Shown piece by piece: positions 63,055 through 64,000 of a DNA stretch of 64,000 bases. The position numbers were made by a program, and so were the translations under genes. The first letter of the stretch is position 1; each line of letters starts with the position of its first letter. Source of the DNA: Sphingobacterium athyrii (GTDB lineage: Bacteria > Bacteroidota > Bacteroidia > Sphingobacteriales > Sphingobacteriaceae); contig NZ_QCXX01000003.1 in the NCBI RefSeq assembly GCF_003071065.1, positions 124,001-188,000 of the forward strand, given 5' to 3'. Under the pieces are notes generated by a model. That model was not told where the DNA came from and made no database searches. It worked only from the letters and a program-made list of their open reading frames with translations.

Positions 63055-64000
63055 TTATTTTTCTTCCATGATGTACACGTCCCAAGGGTCCAATACGATC
63101 TGTTGACCTGCTCGCACCACATTGCCCGAAATAAGTTCTCTCGCTGGAGCACCTGTATATGTAATCTGTTTTGGTTCGGCACTATAATTAAATAGGTAAC
63201 GTACCGCCATGCCCCATTTATTCGTTCCCGAACGTTGAATGATTGGGAAAGTATAGCTGTCGACTGCGGTAACCTTAGCTGCCCTAGCAGTTTCTCGGAT
63301 GATCGCATTGAGTAATTCCTGTGAAGGGTAGGTTCCGATATAGGTTAGCTTTCCTTTGCCGTATGTATTTTCTGTGATCACGGGCCACTTTCCAAAGAAG
63401 GGGTTTTCGGCATAGGCTAAGGGTTTGGCTGTCTCGGTTACCAAAAATTCGTACCAGTCGCCTATTTGGTTCTTGTTGGTCAATTGAAAGGGATTATCTT
63501 TCAGCTGCATATCGCCGATTGTGGAAAACTCTTGATAGTAGAATCCACAGGCTTTCCGCAATGGTCCAGGCGCAGCCGTGGCCCTAACGGCCGAGTGCTC
63601 GTTGCAATAACCGCTTTTGTGCATCATGACGACATGGCCGCCATCTTTTACAAATTTATCAATCGCCTGAAGCAGTCCATCCGTAGCGACATAAAGTGGA
63701 GGGATAACCAACATGGCATAGCCGCTAAAATCGGAAATTTTATCGCATGGGATAATATCGGCTTCGATATTTTGAAAATAGAGCGATTTGTGGACCATGT
63801 CGATGGGGTAATTGTTTTTATAGGTATACGGCATAAAGTTCAGTGCGTGGTACGAATCGTGGCTATACAAGATTGCTACTTTATTTTTCTTTTTCAAGTT
63901 GATAATATGATCCCCGATTCTTGCGAGCTCTTCTGCTGTAGTTTTAAACTCATGGTATATTCGATTCGGCTGCAGATCGTGTCCCAATACACCGCGCCAA
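63055..64000 (-). CDS. GH42 beta-galactosidase, C-terminal part (truncated by window edge)
   Basis: The frame is open to base 64000 and begins WRGVLGHDLQPNR, the end of the GH42 barrel. The following beta-galactosidase trimerisation domain (KKNKVAILYSHDSYHAL, ADIIPCDKISDFSGYAMLVIPPLY, KFVKDGGHVVMMHKSG) and small C-terminal domain (RYLFNYSAEPKQI) are complete. Catalytic Glu residues lie upstream of the window. GH42 enzymes remove terminal beta-galactose (or alpha-L-arabinopyranose) from short oligosaccharides. It is the first visible gene of the minus-strand GH42-GH97-GH29-GH2 set. Confidence 0.88.
   Translation of the reverse strand, partial: WRGVLGHDLQPNRIYHEFKTTAEELARIGDHIINLKKKNKVAILYSHDSYHALNFMPYTYKNNYPIDMVHKSLYFQNIEADIIPCDKISDFSGYAMLVIPPLYVATDGLLQAIDKFVKDGGHVVMMHKSGYCNEHSAVRATAAPGPLRKACGFYYQEFSTIGDMQLKDNPFQLTNKNQIGDWYEFLVTETAKPLAYAENPFFGKWPVITENTYGKGKLTYIGTYPSQELLNAIIRETARAAKVTAVDSYTFPIIQRSGTNKWGMAVRYLFNYSAEPKQITYTGAPARELISGNVVRAGQQIVLDPWDVYIMEEK

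Overview
The window looks like a chromosomal segment of a Bacteroidota bacterium, most likely Sphingobacteriaceae (Sphingobacterium-like). The signs are four SusC/SusD pairs, a hybrid two-component regulator (HTCS), an ECF-sigma/FecR pair, and promoters of the Bacteroidota TAnnTTTG type. This placement rests on gene content only. Both edges cut genes (a GH2 on the left, a GH42 on the right), so the locus continues beyond the window.

Layout. 1-4.3 kb: GH2 and GH127 enzymes. 4.7-9.7 kb: a SusC/SusD pair with its own promoter and terminator. 9.9-13.2 kb: a GH29 convergent with a two-domain trypsin-like/PDZ protein. 13.5-23.9 kb: a separate ECF sigma, FecR, STN-type SusC, SusD, DUF4843, PKD-like lipoprotein and TlpA-like operon that does not look like a carbohydrate system. 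24-37.5 kb (minus strand): a xylan core operon in the order SusC, SusD, SusC, SusD, DUF1735-type lipoprotein, GH10, matching the xusABCDE-xyn10C arrangement, followed by a CE6 esterase. 37.9-42 kb: the divergent HTCS. 42.1-53.6 kb: a plus-strand operon joining pentose-phosphate enzymes (transaldolase, split transketolase) to a CE1 esterase, GH95 and three GH43 enzymes. 53.7-57.3 kb: a GPH-type sugar symporter and a GH10-GH43 fusion. 57.5-64 kb (minus strand): GH2, GH29, GH97 and GH42 exo-enzymes.

How it works together. The genes describe uptake and stepwise breakdown of complex (glucurono)arabinoxylan: surface GH10 and SusC/D import, periplasmic esterases and GH43s, removal of L-galactose/L-fucose, galactose and glucuronic acid decorations, oligosaccharide import into the cytoplasm, and entry of pentoses into the non-oxidative pentose-phosphate pathway. 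The most informative hidden signal is a shared 75-bp promoter element found four times (4667, 37807 minus strand, 42076, 53666). It ties four operons around the HTCS into one likely regulon.

The locus also shows recent decay and rearrangement: a sialate O-acetylesterase remnant (51081-51341), a GH67 alpha-glucuronidase remnant (57321-57494), and a GH10-GH43 fusion whose reading frame depends on an 11-A homopolymer.
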